The notes under the pieces: generated by a model
Told to the model about the DNA's origin: nothing
Database searches by the model: none
The model's input: the letters and a program-made list of their open reading frames with translations, nothing else
Assembly (NCBI RefSeq): GCF_024733555.1
Contig: NZ_JANIOF010000002.1
Location: 186,001 to 250,000, forward strand
Length of the DNA: 64,000 nt
Reading direction: 5' to 3'
DNA from: Paenibacillus sp. SC116
GTDB lineage: Bacteria; Bacillota; Bacilli; Paenibacillales; Paenibacillaceae
In this document: positions 17,854-25,989 of the stretch, in pieces
Layout: the number at the start of each line of letters is the position of its first letter
Numbering within the stretch: the first letter of the stretch is position 1
Translations under genes and position numbers: made by a program

Positions 17854-17907
17854 AGGGCCATTCTCTTGCAGCACATCATTTGTGTTGAAGAGGGATGGCC
17901 TTTGTTG
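17854..17907 (+). terminator. Terminator of the SRPBCC-ArsR operon
   Basis: AGGGCCATTCTCT pairs with AGAGGGATGGCCT (G-U tolerated), followed by TTGTTG. Confidence 0.6.
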
Positions 17908-18044
17908 TATCATAGGAAATCTTTTTCAAACTGAATGGTTATCTTTCTCCTTACATGTCCTTTAGTTGGTGAACAAGTTGGTTCATGGTATGTTATGTCT
18001 ATAGATAGTCTGGATTTGAAACGTGTAAAGGTGGGATCATTCCT

Positions 18045-18752
18045 TTGAGCATAGAAGAGATTATGAGTAAGCTGGAAGAGCTCGGTACAGAGCAAACGAA
18101 GATGACGTTTTTGCGCCATGGAGCTGAGGAGCCGTTGTTCGGGGTTAAAGTCGGTGATATGAAGAAGCTGGTCAAGTATGTTAAGAAAGATCAAGAGCTG
18201 GCTCTGGCGCTATACGAGACAGGGAACTATGATGCCATGTATTTGGCGGGGTTGTCTGTTCGTCCCAAGTTAATGACAAAAGATCAGCTGCAGCGTTGGG
18301 TGAGTCAGGCCACATGGCATGCTCCTGCGGAATATACGGTGGCAAGTGTGGCGGCAGAGAGCAATTATGCGCTAGAGCTAGCCCGTGAATGGATACGATC
18401 CGATGTGGAAACGACAGCTACCTGTGGGTGGAGCACGTACTCCAACTTTTTATCAATCGCGCCAGATGAAGATTTGGATATCGAGGAAATACGAAGTTTG
18501 TTAGGTGAAGTGGAGCGTACGATCCATCAGGAGCGCAATCGTGTACGTTATACCATGAATGGCTTCGTTATTAGTGTGGGCACCTATGTGGAAGCTCTTC
18601 ACGATGAGGCGAAGGCCGCAGCAGCCCATATCGGCAAAGTGCATGTAGATGTAGGCAACACAGCGTGTAAAGTTCCGCTAGCAACGGCTTATATTGATAA
18701 AGTGGAGTCCATGAATCGTGTAGGACAGAAGCGAAAGACGTGTATTTGCTAA
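18045..18752 (+). CDS. AlkD-like DNA alkylation repair protein
   Basis: 235 residues of HEAT-like helices. Family phrases: KMTFLRHGAEEPLFGVKVGD, NYDAMYLAGLSVRPKLMT, ATWHAPAEYTVASVAAESNY, CGWSTYSNFLSI. AlkD proteins excise alkylated bases; this shorter subgroup is often only annotated as alkylation repair and some members lack the catalytic Asp/Trp cage, which I cannot verify here. TTG 18045 follows AAAGGTGGGA. Monocistronic, ending in a terminator. Confidence 0.8.
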   Translation: MSIEEIMSKLEELGTEQTKMTFLRHGAEEPLFGVKVGDMKKLVKYVKKDQELALALYETGNYDAMYLAGLSVRPKLMTKDQLQRWVSQATWHAPAEYTVASVAAESNYALELAREWIRSDVETTATCGWSTYSNFLSIAPDEDLDIEEIRSLLGEVERTIHQERNRVRYTMNGFVISVGTYVEALHDEAKAAAAHIGKVHVDVGNTACKVPLATAYIDKVESMNRVGQKRKTCIC

Positions 18753-18786
18753 AAGTGAACTGAACTATAGGTAAGGTAGCAGAATA

Positions 18787-18816
18787 AAGAACCCTGTAAC
18801 AGGGTTCTTTATTTTT
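18787..18816. terminator. Rho-independent terminator
   Basis: AAGAACCCTG and CAGGGTTCTT with a short loop, followed by a T-rich tract. Confidence 0.85.
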
Positions 18817-18846
18817 TGTGCAGCTTAAATATAAGCCTTGAAAAAG

Positions 18847-19953
18847 TTAAGGGTGGATGATTTGGGTTGCTTTTCGGCCTTGAGCTAACTTCATAGCCTT
18901 GATCTGCTTCGTCGTTAATGGACGTGTGTAAGAATAGCTCTTCTTTCGGGCCCCCTTAATATCTCCTGCTCCTAGGTTAGGTTGAGCAACCCGTATATCG
19001 AATAACTGAGAAAACCAGCTGAATGGATAGGATATGGATCGCAGTCCGTCTTCGAAGCCTGCGTAGTTTACAGCGGCTGCGTAATTATCGCTGCTGCGCA
19101 GCCAGATAGAGCCAGAATCACCGGGCAATGAGGTAGGGGTCGTACCTAAAATGACAGATTGGTCACGGAACTGAATGGTACCAAGCCCAGCGTAATCGCC
19201 ATAGTTAACAGTGAAATCGGTATGCACGGACTCTACTGTACCTGTAACGGCACCTGTTGTACGCCCTACTTTTTTGAATACTTCACCGACACGGTACGTG
19301 AATAGATGGCCTGGCACTACGCCGACTGTCGCATATGTGGGGTCTAATAGACTGTTGTCTAATGGGATACATGTGGCTGCATCGAGAAAGTTGTCCCCTG
19401 TTTTCTGCAAAGGTATAAATCTATCTAATCTCCCGATTTCATCAGTAGTTCCCTGTCCACCGTCTGCGGCTCCAGGTTGAATTGTCTCGGTATAATCCGT
19501 TGAATTGTTGCGGTTGAGGACGTGGTTGTTGCTGCATACGTAATATTGGGTTCGAGCAGGATAGTTAATGGCAATCAAGCCACCCGTTCCAGAAACACCT
19601 GGAGAACCGGGCAGCGAGGGATACCCTACACTGTAGCCTCCTGGAACTGGGCGAATGCGATTGGTATAAGGGGCGACTTTGGCTTTGGCATCACGAAAGA
19701 CTTTAATTTTCCCAGACACAATGGTACGTACAGGGACTTGAACGACTTTACCTTGTACCGTTGTGGATACGGATTTTGGAACAGAGCTTGTACTTACAGC
19801 AGAAGCGGTTTCTGCGTAGATGACGACACAGGCTCCTTGCTTTGGTTGCTTAGGATTTTTATATCCGACACCTACACCGACAATTCCTTTCTTTTGGAGC
19901 AATTGAGCGGCGTGTTTGATTTTAGCTTTGTAAGCTGCGTAGAAATTAGCCAT
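18847..19953 (-). CDS. Chymotrypsin-fold serine protease-like protein
   Basis: 368 residues. A complete catalytic triad is readable in the usual order: CSNNHVLN (H144), NFLDAAT (D191) and SLPGDSGSIW (S280). The N-terminus (MANFYAAYKAKIKHAAQLLQ, then KKGIVGVGVGYKNPKQPKQG) is amphipathic and has no signal peptide, unlike exported trypsin-like enzymes. The segment up to about residue 100 resembles the N-terminal domain of Nal1-like and related proteases. The C-terminus is basic. ATG 19953 follows GAGGGA. It stands alone between terminators. It may act inside the cell or leave by a non-classical route; the substrate is unknown. Confidence 0.72.
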   Translation of the reverse strand: MANFYAAYKAKIKHAAQLLQKKGIVGVGVGYKNPKQPKQGACVVIYAETASAVSTSSVPKSVSTTVQGKVVQVPVRTIVSGKIKVFRDAKAKVAPYTNRIRPVPGGYSVGYPSLPGSPGVSGTGGLIAINYPARTQYYVCSNNHVLNRNNSTDYTETIQPGAADGGQGTTDEIGRLDRFIPLQKTGDNFLDAATCIPLDNSLLDPTYATVGVVPGHLFTYRVGEVFKKVGRTTGAVTGTVESVHTDFTVNYGDYAGLGTIQFRDQSVILGTTPTSLPGDSGSIWLRSSDNYAAAVNYAGFEDGLRSISYPFSWFSQLFDIRVAQPNLGAGDIKGARKKSYSYTRPLTTKQIKAMKLAQGRKATQIIHP

Positions 19954-20052
19954 GTACGTCCCTCACTTCGTTTAGATTCTGAGCCATTTTATGCAGGCAG
20001 GCGGGCGAGGGTAATGGGCAATCTCCTTATAAGCAGTGATAAAAGCTAGTTA

Positions 20053-20113
20053 TTGACAGCAAAATCAATTTTCCTATACACTATATTTACTAACAAAACA
20101 TAAGTAAATTACT
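20053..20113 (+). promoter_or_regulatory. Promoter and inverted repeat before the nitroreductase gene
   Basis: TTGACA (20053-20058), 16 bp, TATACA (20075-20080). Just downstream, TTTAC and GTAAA with TACT/AGTA cores (about 20086-20108) form an inverted repeat resembling sites of HxlR/YodB-type redox regulators, though the spacing is wider than the B. subtilis consensus. Confidence 0.5.
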
Positions 20114-20137
20114 TTCTGACGAGGAGACATAACGTTA

Positions 20138-20749
20138 ATGACGAAATCATTTTCAGAAGTGGCAAATGAGCGCCGCTCCGTAAAAGTATATGATACGAAT
20201 GCAGAGATTTCCCGTGAAGAACTAACAGAGATTTTGGATCTGACGGCGAAGGCGCCTTCTGCTTGGAACTTGCAGCATTGGAGATTTGTTGTGATTGAGA
20301 GTGCAGAAGCGAAGCAAAAGCTTCTTCCGATTGCCTACAATCAACAGCAAGTAGTAGATGCATCTGCAACGGTAGCGATCTTGGGTGATACAGAAGCCTT
20401 CCGTCACTTTGATGATGTATTCTTGCCTGCAGTCAAAGCTGGCTTCTTGGCAGAAGAGGTTGCAACATCTTTGCACGGGCAGATTAACCGAGCTTATGGA
20501 GATAAACAAGTTGCGCATAATGCAGCCTTGATTAACGGCTCCTTGGCAGCGATGACATTTATGTATGCAGCACAAGAGCGCGGTTGGAGAACGAATGCAA
20601 TCGGCGGCTTCCACGCTCCTACTTTCATGAAGGAGTTCGAAGTTGATGAGCGTTACGTGCCGATCATGTTGATTACGATCGGTAAAGAAAAGCAAGAAGG
20701 ACGCCCTTCGTCCCGTATTGCTGCTGCCCAACTAACAGATTGGAAATAA
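20138..20749 (+). CDS. Nitroreductase-family FMN oxidoreductase
   Basis: 203 residues. Family features: the FMN-phosphate contact ERRSVKVYD near the N-terminus, TAKAPSAWNLQHWRFVVIES, and the C-terminal VPIMLITIGKEKQEGRPSSR. These enzymes reduce quinones, nitro compounds or flavins with NAD(P)H as dimers. ATG 20138 follows GAGGAGA. Monocistronic. The promoter-proximal inverted repeat suggests control by a thiol-stress regulator, which is inference. Confidence 0.85.
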   Translation: MTKSFSEVANERRSVKVYDTNAEISREELTEILDLTAKAPSAWNLQHWRFVVIESAEAKQKLLPIAYNQQQVVDASATVAILGDTEAFRHFDDVFLPAVKAGFLAEEVATSLHGQINRAYGDKQVAHNAALINGSLAAMTFMYAAQERGWRTNAIGGFHAPTFMKEFEVDERYVPIMLITIGKEKQEGRPSSRIAAAQLTDWK

Positions 20750-20788
20750 GAAAGTTAGCAAGTGGAAATAGGAATAGGTTATCGTTAA

Positions 20789-20841
20789 ATAACGGCTGTT
20801 CTCTAGTACTTTCTGTACTGGGAACGGTCGTTTTTATTTTT
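20789..20841 (+). terminator. Terminator after the nitroreductase gene
   Basis: AACGGCTGTTCTCTAGTAC pairs with GTACTGGGAACGGTCGTT, followed by a T-rich run. Confidence 0.8.
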
Positions 20842-20950
20842 GTAGGCAAAGATGTGGACTCTTTATTCTTTTTCTATACAACTTGGAATAGGTGATGATA
20901 AGAAAGGAGATGGGCATCAGCATCAATTTTGTAGAAAGTGAGTGTGTAAG

Positions 20951-21003
20951 TTGAAGATTGTGGAAAATGATGCTATATTATTGTTTAGATAACTTAACAA
21001 TAA
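20951..21003 (+). promoter_or_regulatory. Promoter and 26-bp operator of the MarR gene
   Basis: TTGAAG (20951-20956), 17 bp, TATATT (20974-20979). An inverted repeat from 20978 to 21003, TTATTGTTTA with TTAACAATAA (9 of 10 bases paired), overlaps the -10 end and start of transcription. The downstream half is repeated as ACTTAACAAT at 21009-21018. Autorepression by the MarR protein is the simple reading. Confidence 0.65.
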
Positions 21004-21022
21004 GGAGAACTTAACAATTAAG

Positions 21023-21484
21023 ATGGATAAACAAAATGATGCACTTGTTCCTATTGTAAAAGAAATTAATGAGGCAGATTATGAAATCAATACGATGCTG
21101 CTGCCCTACTATCAGCAGATTATGGAGTACGAGTTATCAGTGAAGCAGAGCTTGATTTTAGAGGTCGTGTACAAACAGAAGCAAGCAACGGTTAAAGAAA
21201 TTGCGGAACAAATGAAGGTATCTTCAAGCGCTGTCAGTCAAATTATTAGTAAGCTGGATAAAGCCAAGTATGTGAAGAGGGAAATCAACCCGAATAATAG
21301 GCGAGAAATATTAGTGAGTTTGGGTGAAAAGGGCGAGGATTACTTCGCGCAAATGCAGCAGGTCGAACTAGACATCATTGAGCGCTATTATACAAAGTTA
21401 ACGATGGAAGAGGTGATGCAGCTCAAGCATATTACGCTAAAGCTGAAGAGTATTGTTGAGCAAGAGTTGGCTGGCCAAGACTGA
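21023..21484 (+). CDS. MarR-family transcriptional regulator
   Basis: 153 residues with the MarR winged helix: KEIAEQMKVSSSAVSQIISK (recognition helix) and the wing KYVKREINPNNRREILVSLG, between helical dimerisation segments. The start ATG lies 15 nt after AAGGAG, longer than usual, with the operator's second half in between. It is followed 73 nt later by a serine hydrolase gene that it may control. The ligand is unknown. Confidence 0.88.
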   Translation: MDKQNDALVPIVKEINEADYEINTMLLPYYQQIMEYELSVKQSLILEVVYKQKQATVKEIAEQMKVSSSAVSQIISKLDKAKYVKREINPNNRREILVSLGEKGEDYFAQMQQVELDIIERYYTKLTMEEVMQLKHITLKLKSIVEQELAGQD

Positions 21485-21557
21485 TGCAGAACAGACACTA
21501 GCACCACGAAACTATCATACACATACACAATCTATTATGGGATAGGAGGAGTTAGTT

Positions 21558-22931
21558 ATGAGTAATTTAGTTGCGGATAAACAACGACAGCTAGAGACAC
21601 TATTTAATACGCTTGCGGAGAGTGGACAGTTCAATGGAGCAGTTCTAGTTGCAGAACAAGGGCAAGTTATTTATGAGGGTTCGTTTGGGTATGCCAATTT
21701 GGAACAAGAACAGCCGCTAAACAAGGACTCTATTTTTGAACTGGCTTCCGTTTCAAAGCCGATTACTGCCTTAGGCATTATACGGTTAGCTCAAGAGGGA
21801 AAGCTGCATGTTGATGATTTGGTAGAGAAGTGGATTCCTGAGCTACCTTATAAACAGATTACGGTTAAGCACCTGCTGCAGCACACTTCGGGGCTGCCTG
21901 ACTATATGACTTTGTTTGTGCAGCACTGGGATAAAGATGATATCGCGAATAATCAAGATATGTTGGAACTGCTCATCGAGCACCAACCGGATGTTCGTTT
22001 TGCCCCGAACGATAAATGGGAATATAGCAATACGGGATATGTGCTGCTCGCTATTATAATAGAGCGAGTGAGCGGCAAGAGCTTCCCAGACTTTATGATA
22101 GAGCATTTGTTCGAGCCTCTGGGTATGAGCAATACCCGTATCTATAACCGTAGATATTCCAACCAAACGATTGATAACTACGCATATGGATATGTGTGGG
22201 ACGTAAAAGAGGAGCGTTTCGTGCTCCCAGATACACTTCCTGAGACAGATATGGTTGTCTATTTGGATGGCATCCAAGGTGATGGTACTGTCAATTCTAC
22301 GTTAGGTGATTTGTTAAAATTGGATCAAGCCTTATACACAGGCGAATGGATTACTAAGGAATCATTGAAGGAGGCTTTTACACCTACGCTGCTGAATAAC
22401 GGGGAAACGTTCCCGTATGGGTATGGATGGCTTGTATCAAATGAGGATAACCGAGGAATGTTAGTTAGCCATAGTGGTGGGTGGCCTGGTTATGCAACGA
22501 ATTATAAACGATATATAGATCAAGAGAAGACCTTCATTATTCTTAATAATGTGATTCATGACTATACGTATCTTCAGGCTATCGAAACAGCTTGTGAGCA
22601 TATTTTATTTAACGAGCCATATGAGATACCTGCCTTTATACCTCCTAGAAAAGCTATTCAAATATCTTCTGACATCTATGATACGTACACGGGCTGCTAT
22701 CAATTTGAGAATCAAGATAATATAGTGCAAGCAGAAGTTGATACAGAAGATGATCGCTTGCTCCTGACTATCGATGGTCAAATTATGGCTCTTCACCCTG
22801 CAACAGAGACACGTTATTTTATTCACCAGACACCAATTGAAGTAGAATTTGTAGAGATAGCTGATGATGAGGCGCGTGCTTTCATCCTGTATGAAGGAGA
22901 AGAGCCTCAGCGCGCTGTAAGAATAGACTAA
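21558..22931 (+). CDS. Serine hydrolase of the class C beta-lactamase/penicillin-binding family
   Basis: 457 residues, no signal peptide. The three active-site motifs are present: SVSK (SxxK nucleophile), YSNTGY (YxN) and HSGGWPGY (HxG). After the catalytic domain (about 1-345) comes a C-terminal lipocalin-like beta domain of about 100 residues (YDTYTGCYQFENQDNIVQAE onward), as in many Bacillus esterase/peptidase homologues. Such proteins are mostly esterases or D-amino-acid peptidases, not true beta-lactamases. ATG 21558 follows TAGGAGG. It probably shares regulation with the MarR gene in front. Confidence 0.85.
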   Translation: MSNLVADKQRQLETLFNTLAESGQFNGAVLVAEQGQVIYEGSFGYANLEQEQPLNKDSIFELASVSKPITALGIIRLAQEGKLHVDDLVEKWIPELPYKQITVKHLLQHTSGLPDYMTLFVQHWDKDDIANNQDMLELLIEHQPDVRFAPNDKWEYSNTGYVLLAIIIERVSGKSFPDFMIEHLFEPLGMSNTRIYNRRYSNQTIDNYAYGYVWDVKEERFVLPDTLPETDMVVYLDGIQGDGTVNSTLGDLLKLDQALYTGEWITKESLKEAFTPTLLNNGETFPYGYGWLVSNEDNRGMLVSHSGGWPGYATNYKRYIDQEKTFIILNNVIHDYTYLQAIETACEHILFNEPYEIPAFIPPRKAIQISSDIYDTYTGCYQFENQDNIVQAEVDTEDDRLLLTIDGQIMALHPATETRYFIHQTPIEVEFVEIADDEARAFILYEGEEPQRAVRID

Positions 22932-22968
22932 TCGTCTCAATCGTTTTCAAATTGAAAAAGTGATGAGC

Positions 22969-23010
22969 AGCCGCTGTTGGGGAACCCTATTCTCGTATGC
23001 AGCGGCTTAT
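22969..23010 (+). terminator. Probable terminator after the serine hydrolase gene
   Basis: AGCCGCTG pairs with CAGCGGCT; the following tract is only weakly T-rich. Confidence 0.5.
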
Positions 23011-23209
23011 TACATAGTCATACCATCGGTTGGAGAAGCTTTATTTGGAATAAATAAGTTGCCTTTTGCATAAATAATGATTGTATATTTCTGTAAACAG
23101 GCCAATCTTAAAGAAATTGAGACCTTTTCCCCTGTTTGCTAGTATATGATGGATCATAAATTTAGGCTTACATAGCTAAAGGATCAACGAAGTGAAGGAG
23201 TTCTACGGC

Positions 23210-24475
23210 ATGCGTATGTCTAGAAAGAAAAAGCATAAATATCATTTTCACCCTCTATTTTGGATGACATGGACACTGTTGCTTATTGCAATTGGCGGCG
23301 TAGTAGTATGGATTCAGCAAGAAGGTTTGCACCTACATCTAAATCAATCCCCTCCAATTGCACAAAATAATAGTTCGGAGCAAGTACAGGAACAGAAGAA
23401 ACATGTAATGAGTGATACAGCTAAGCAGCCAAGCCAGGCCCCGCCGGCACCGAATGATAACCAAGCAGTAGGGAATGCAGCAAGCGAACGGGATAACGAT
23501 AAACAACAATCGGTCTCCCCTCATGAACCAATTCAACTTGTGTTCGCTGGTGATGCGATGATGGATTGGTCGGTGAAAGAGACTATTCGTAATAAGGGTA
23601 CTGATTATCCCTATGTTCATGTGAAGTCAGAAATTGAAAAGGCGGATTATGCCTTCGTTAACTTAGAGACAGCCATTACAAAGCATCATGTGAAAGATAC
23701 GAACCAGCTATATAATTTCAAGTCCGACCCTATCGCGTTAAAAGGATTGAAAAATGCGGGTTTTGATCTCGTTTCTATTGCCAACAACCATACCCTAGAT
23801 TTTATGGATAAAGGGTTCCTTGATACACTCAATCATTTAGAGAAAGCAGATCTTGCATACGTAGGCGGTGGGAGAACGGAGGAAGAGGCATACAAAGCTC
23901 ATACCGTAGAGTTGAATGGCAAGAAAGTGAAATTTCTAGCCTTTTCACGCTTCATCCCTCAAACGTATTGGTTTGCTAATGGCGATGAACCAGGTATTGC
24001 AGAAGCCTATAATAAATCAAGCGTTCTGCCAATCATCAAGCGTGAGCGCAAAGACTGCGACTACTTGCTCGTGTACATGCACTGGGGTGTAGAGAAGGAG
24101 AATCGTCCTGCCCCGTGGCAGCGCACGTATGCCAAAGAGATTATTGATGCAGGAGCAGATGCTATCGTCGGAAGCCATGTGCACGTATTGCAAGGCTTTG
24201 AATTTTACAAAGGCAAGCCGATTGCCTATTCCATCGGGAATTTCCTATTCCCCGACTATGTTAAGGGACGCAACGCGGATACTGGGCTGCTGCATCTAAC
24301 ACTAGATAACGGTCAGGTGAGCATGGCGTTCGATCCGTACTACATTAAGAACGACCAGATTGTGAAGCGCGATAAAAAATACGTTGAGAGTCAATATAAC
24401 TATTTAGAGTCGATCTCGTACAAGGCTGTCATGAATGCTAATCAGATTGAACCAGCTGTAAAAGCGAGCCGCTAA
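23210..24475 (+). CDS. CapA-family protein (PGA_cap metallophosphatase-like)
   Basis: 421 residues: a basic cytoplasmic start (MRMSRKKKHKYHFH), one membrane helix (MTWTLLLIAIGGVVVWI), a low-complexity Gln/Pro linker, then the CapA domain with FAGDAMMDW, VNLETAIT, SIANNHTLDF, YMHWGVEKEN and IVGSHVHVLQG, which match the calcineurin-like metal ligands of the family. CapA proteins take part in poly-gamma-glutamate export or capsule formation, but stand-alone homologues like this one have no proven role. ATG 23210 follows GAAGGAG; the frame opens earlier at GTG 23192. No capBC partner is nearby. Confidence 0.85.
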   Translation: MRMSRKKKHKYHFHPLFWMTWTLLLIAIGGVVVWIQQEGLHLHLNQSPPIAQNNSSEQVQEQKKHVMSDTAKQPSQAPPAPNDNQAVGNAASERDNDKQQSVSPHEPIQLVFAGDAMMDWSVKETIRNKGTDYPYVHVKSEIEKADYAFVNLETAITKHHVKDTNQLYNFKSDPIALKGLKNAGFDLVSIANNHTLDFMDKGFLDTLNHLEKADLAYVGGGRTEEEAYKAHTVELNGKKVKFLAFSRFIPQTYWFANGDEPGIAEAYNKSSVLPIIKRERKDCDYLLVYMHWGVEKENRPAPWQRTYAKEIIDAGADAIVGSHVHVLQGFEFYKGKPIAYSIGNFLFPDYVKGRNADTGLLHLTLDNGQVSMAFDPYYIKNDQIVKRDKKYVESQYNYLESISYKAVMNANQIEPAVKASR

Positions 24476-24508
24476 TCGAATAATAAGTGCAATGGTAGAG
24501 GATAAATG

Positions 24509-24550
24509 GAGTGCTTAACTGTCATCTTAGACAGGAAGGCACTCTTTTTT
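24509..24550 (+). terminator. Terminator after the CapA gene
   Basis: GAGTGC..CTGTC pairs with GACAG..GCACTC, followed by T6. Confidence 0.85.
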
Positions 24551-24637
24551 CATGAAAATGAAGCAGACAATTCTTTCAAAAACGATCGGAAAAGGATATA
24601 ATCCTGATAATTGCTACTTCGTAGGAGAGAATCATTG

Positions 24638-25396
24638 ATGCACGATCAAGCGAATGGAAATATAGAAATTACCCAAATATGCTTATTAGCTGGGAAAATC
24701 ATGCTGGCGAGCGGTGCGGAAACGTATCGCGTAGAAGATACAATGATGCGGATTGCAGCAGCTTATGGGTATGAGAACTCCCACAGCTATGTAACGCCAA
24801 CGGGCATCATTTTTGCAATTGATGGAGCCGTATCTACGACACGGTTATTCCGAATCGCGACCCGCTCAACAGACTTGCAGAAGGTAACTTTGGTTAACGA
24901 TATCTCAAGAGCGATCACGAGAGGCGAATTATCGCCAGAAGAGGCATACAAGAAGTTAAAACGAGTGGATAATACCAATTTGGCTTATCCTGTGTGGCTC
25001 CAAATTGTCGCTGCGGCGATTTCGAGCGGTTGCTTCGCCATCATGTTCCGCGGAACATGGCCTGACTTCTTGCCAGCGCTAATCGCAGGAGGGATCGGGT
25101 TTGTGTCTTTTATTTATGTACACAGACTTATTCCAATCAAGTTCTTCGCTGAATTTATGGCTGCGACGATCATCGGCTTAACGTCTTATTTCTGTTATCA
25201 GACGGGGCTGGGGAATGAGTTGGATAAGATTATCATTAGTGCCGTGATGCCGCTAGTGCCTGGTCTAGTCATTACGAACGCCGTACGGGATTTGATGGCG
25301 GGCCATCTTGTGTCAGGTTTGTCTAAGGGGGCAGAAGCGTTCCTGACTGCTTTCGCGATTGGAGCGGGCATTGCTTTTGTCATGTCGATTTATTAA
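24638..25396 (+). CDS. Threonine/serine exporter, ThrE N-terminal-type subunit (YjjP-like)
   Basis: 252 residues. The hydrophilic first half has the family signature CLLAGKIMLASGAETYRVED and YVTPTGIIFAIDG; the second half has five membrane helices ending GHLVSGLSKGAEAFLTAFAI. In Corynebacterium ThrE is one chain; here the function is split with the next gene, as in Bacillota and E. coli YjjP/YjjB. ATG 24638 follows TAGGAGAG. It forms an operon with the gene 24 nt downstream. Confidence 0.85.
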   Translation: MHDQANGNIEITQICLLAGKIMLASGAETYRVEDTMMRIAAAYGYENSHSYVTPTGIIFAIDGAVSTTRLFRIATRSTDLQKVTLVNDISRAITRGELSPEEAYKKLKRVDNTNLAYPVWLQIVAAAISSGCFAIMFRGTWPDFLPALIAGGIGFVSFIYVHRLIPIKFFAEFMAATIIGLTSYFCYQTGLGNELDKIIISAVMPLVPGLVITNAVRDLMAGHLVSGLSKGAEAFLTAFAIGAGIAFVMSIY

Positions 25397-25420
25397 CGAA
25401 AGAAATGGGGTAGGATTCCC

Positions 25421-25864
25421 ATGCTCATCGAGCATTTAATTACAAGCTTTATCTCTTCAGCTGGCTTTGGCATCATTTTCAACGTACCCCGAAAAACGCT
25501 GCTGCAATGTGGCTTTGTCGGTATGGCTGGCTGGTGCGTATATATTACACTGAGTCTCTTCATGGGCATTGATGTGATTCCAGCTACATTAGCGGCGTCG
25601 TTCTTAGTTGCTGTCGTTAGTCAGCTGTTTGCTAGAATGTACAAGGTGCCCATCATTGTTTACAGCGTAGCTGGTATCATTCCGCTCGTGCCTGGAGGGA
25701 TGGCCTACGATGCGATGCGAAAAATGGTGGAAAACAACTATACGCTAGCCATTGAATTGACGATTAAAGCTTTTATGCTGTCAGGTTCGATCGCCATTGG
25801 CTTAGTCTTCTCTGAGGTCGTCAATCAAATTATAACGAAATATCAAGCAAGAGCGCGTTATTAA
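25421..25864 (+). CDS. Threonine/serine exporter, second subunit (YjjB/DUF3815-like)
   Basis: 147 residues, four or five membrane helices, with the conserved IPLVPGGMAYDAMRKMVENN loop that mirrors the VPGLVITNAVRDLMAGHLV loop of its partner. It corresponds to the C-terminal domain of single-chain ThrE. ATG 25421 follows GGGTAGGA. Together with the preceding gene it should form an amino-acid exporter in the cytoplasmic membrane. Confidence 0.85.
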   Translation: MLIEHLITSFISSAGFGIIFNVPRKTLLQCGFVGMAGWCVYITLSLFMGIDVIPATLAASFLVAVVSQLFARMYKVPIIVYSVAGIIPLVPGGMAYDAMRKMVENNYTLAIELTIKAFMLSGSIAIGLVFSEVVNQIITKYQARARY

Positions 25865-25989
25865 GCTGGATGAGCCAATCGCATGCAAGTGCGAAGGCTG
25901 TATCTGGCTTTTTCTCATTCTCCCACTTACATAAAGCTCCTTCCTCAAGACCATAGTAAGATCTATCGGTTATGGAAGGGATAAGCAGA

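Noticed and set aside
21558-22931. Class C beta-lactamase giving antibiotic resistance
   Set aside because: It has the SxxK/YxN/HxG motifs but no signal peptide and carries an extra lipocalin-like domain typical of esterase/peptidase relatives.
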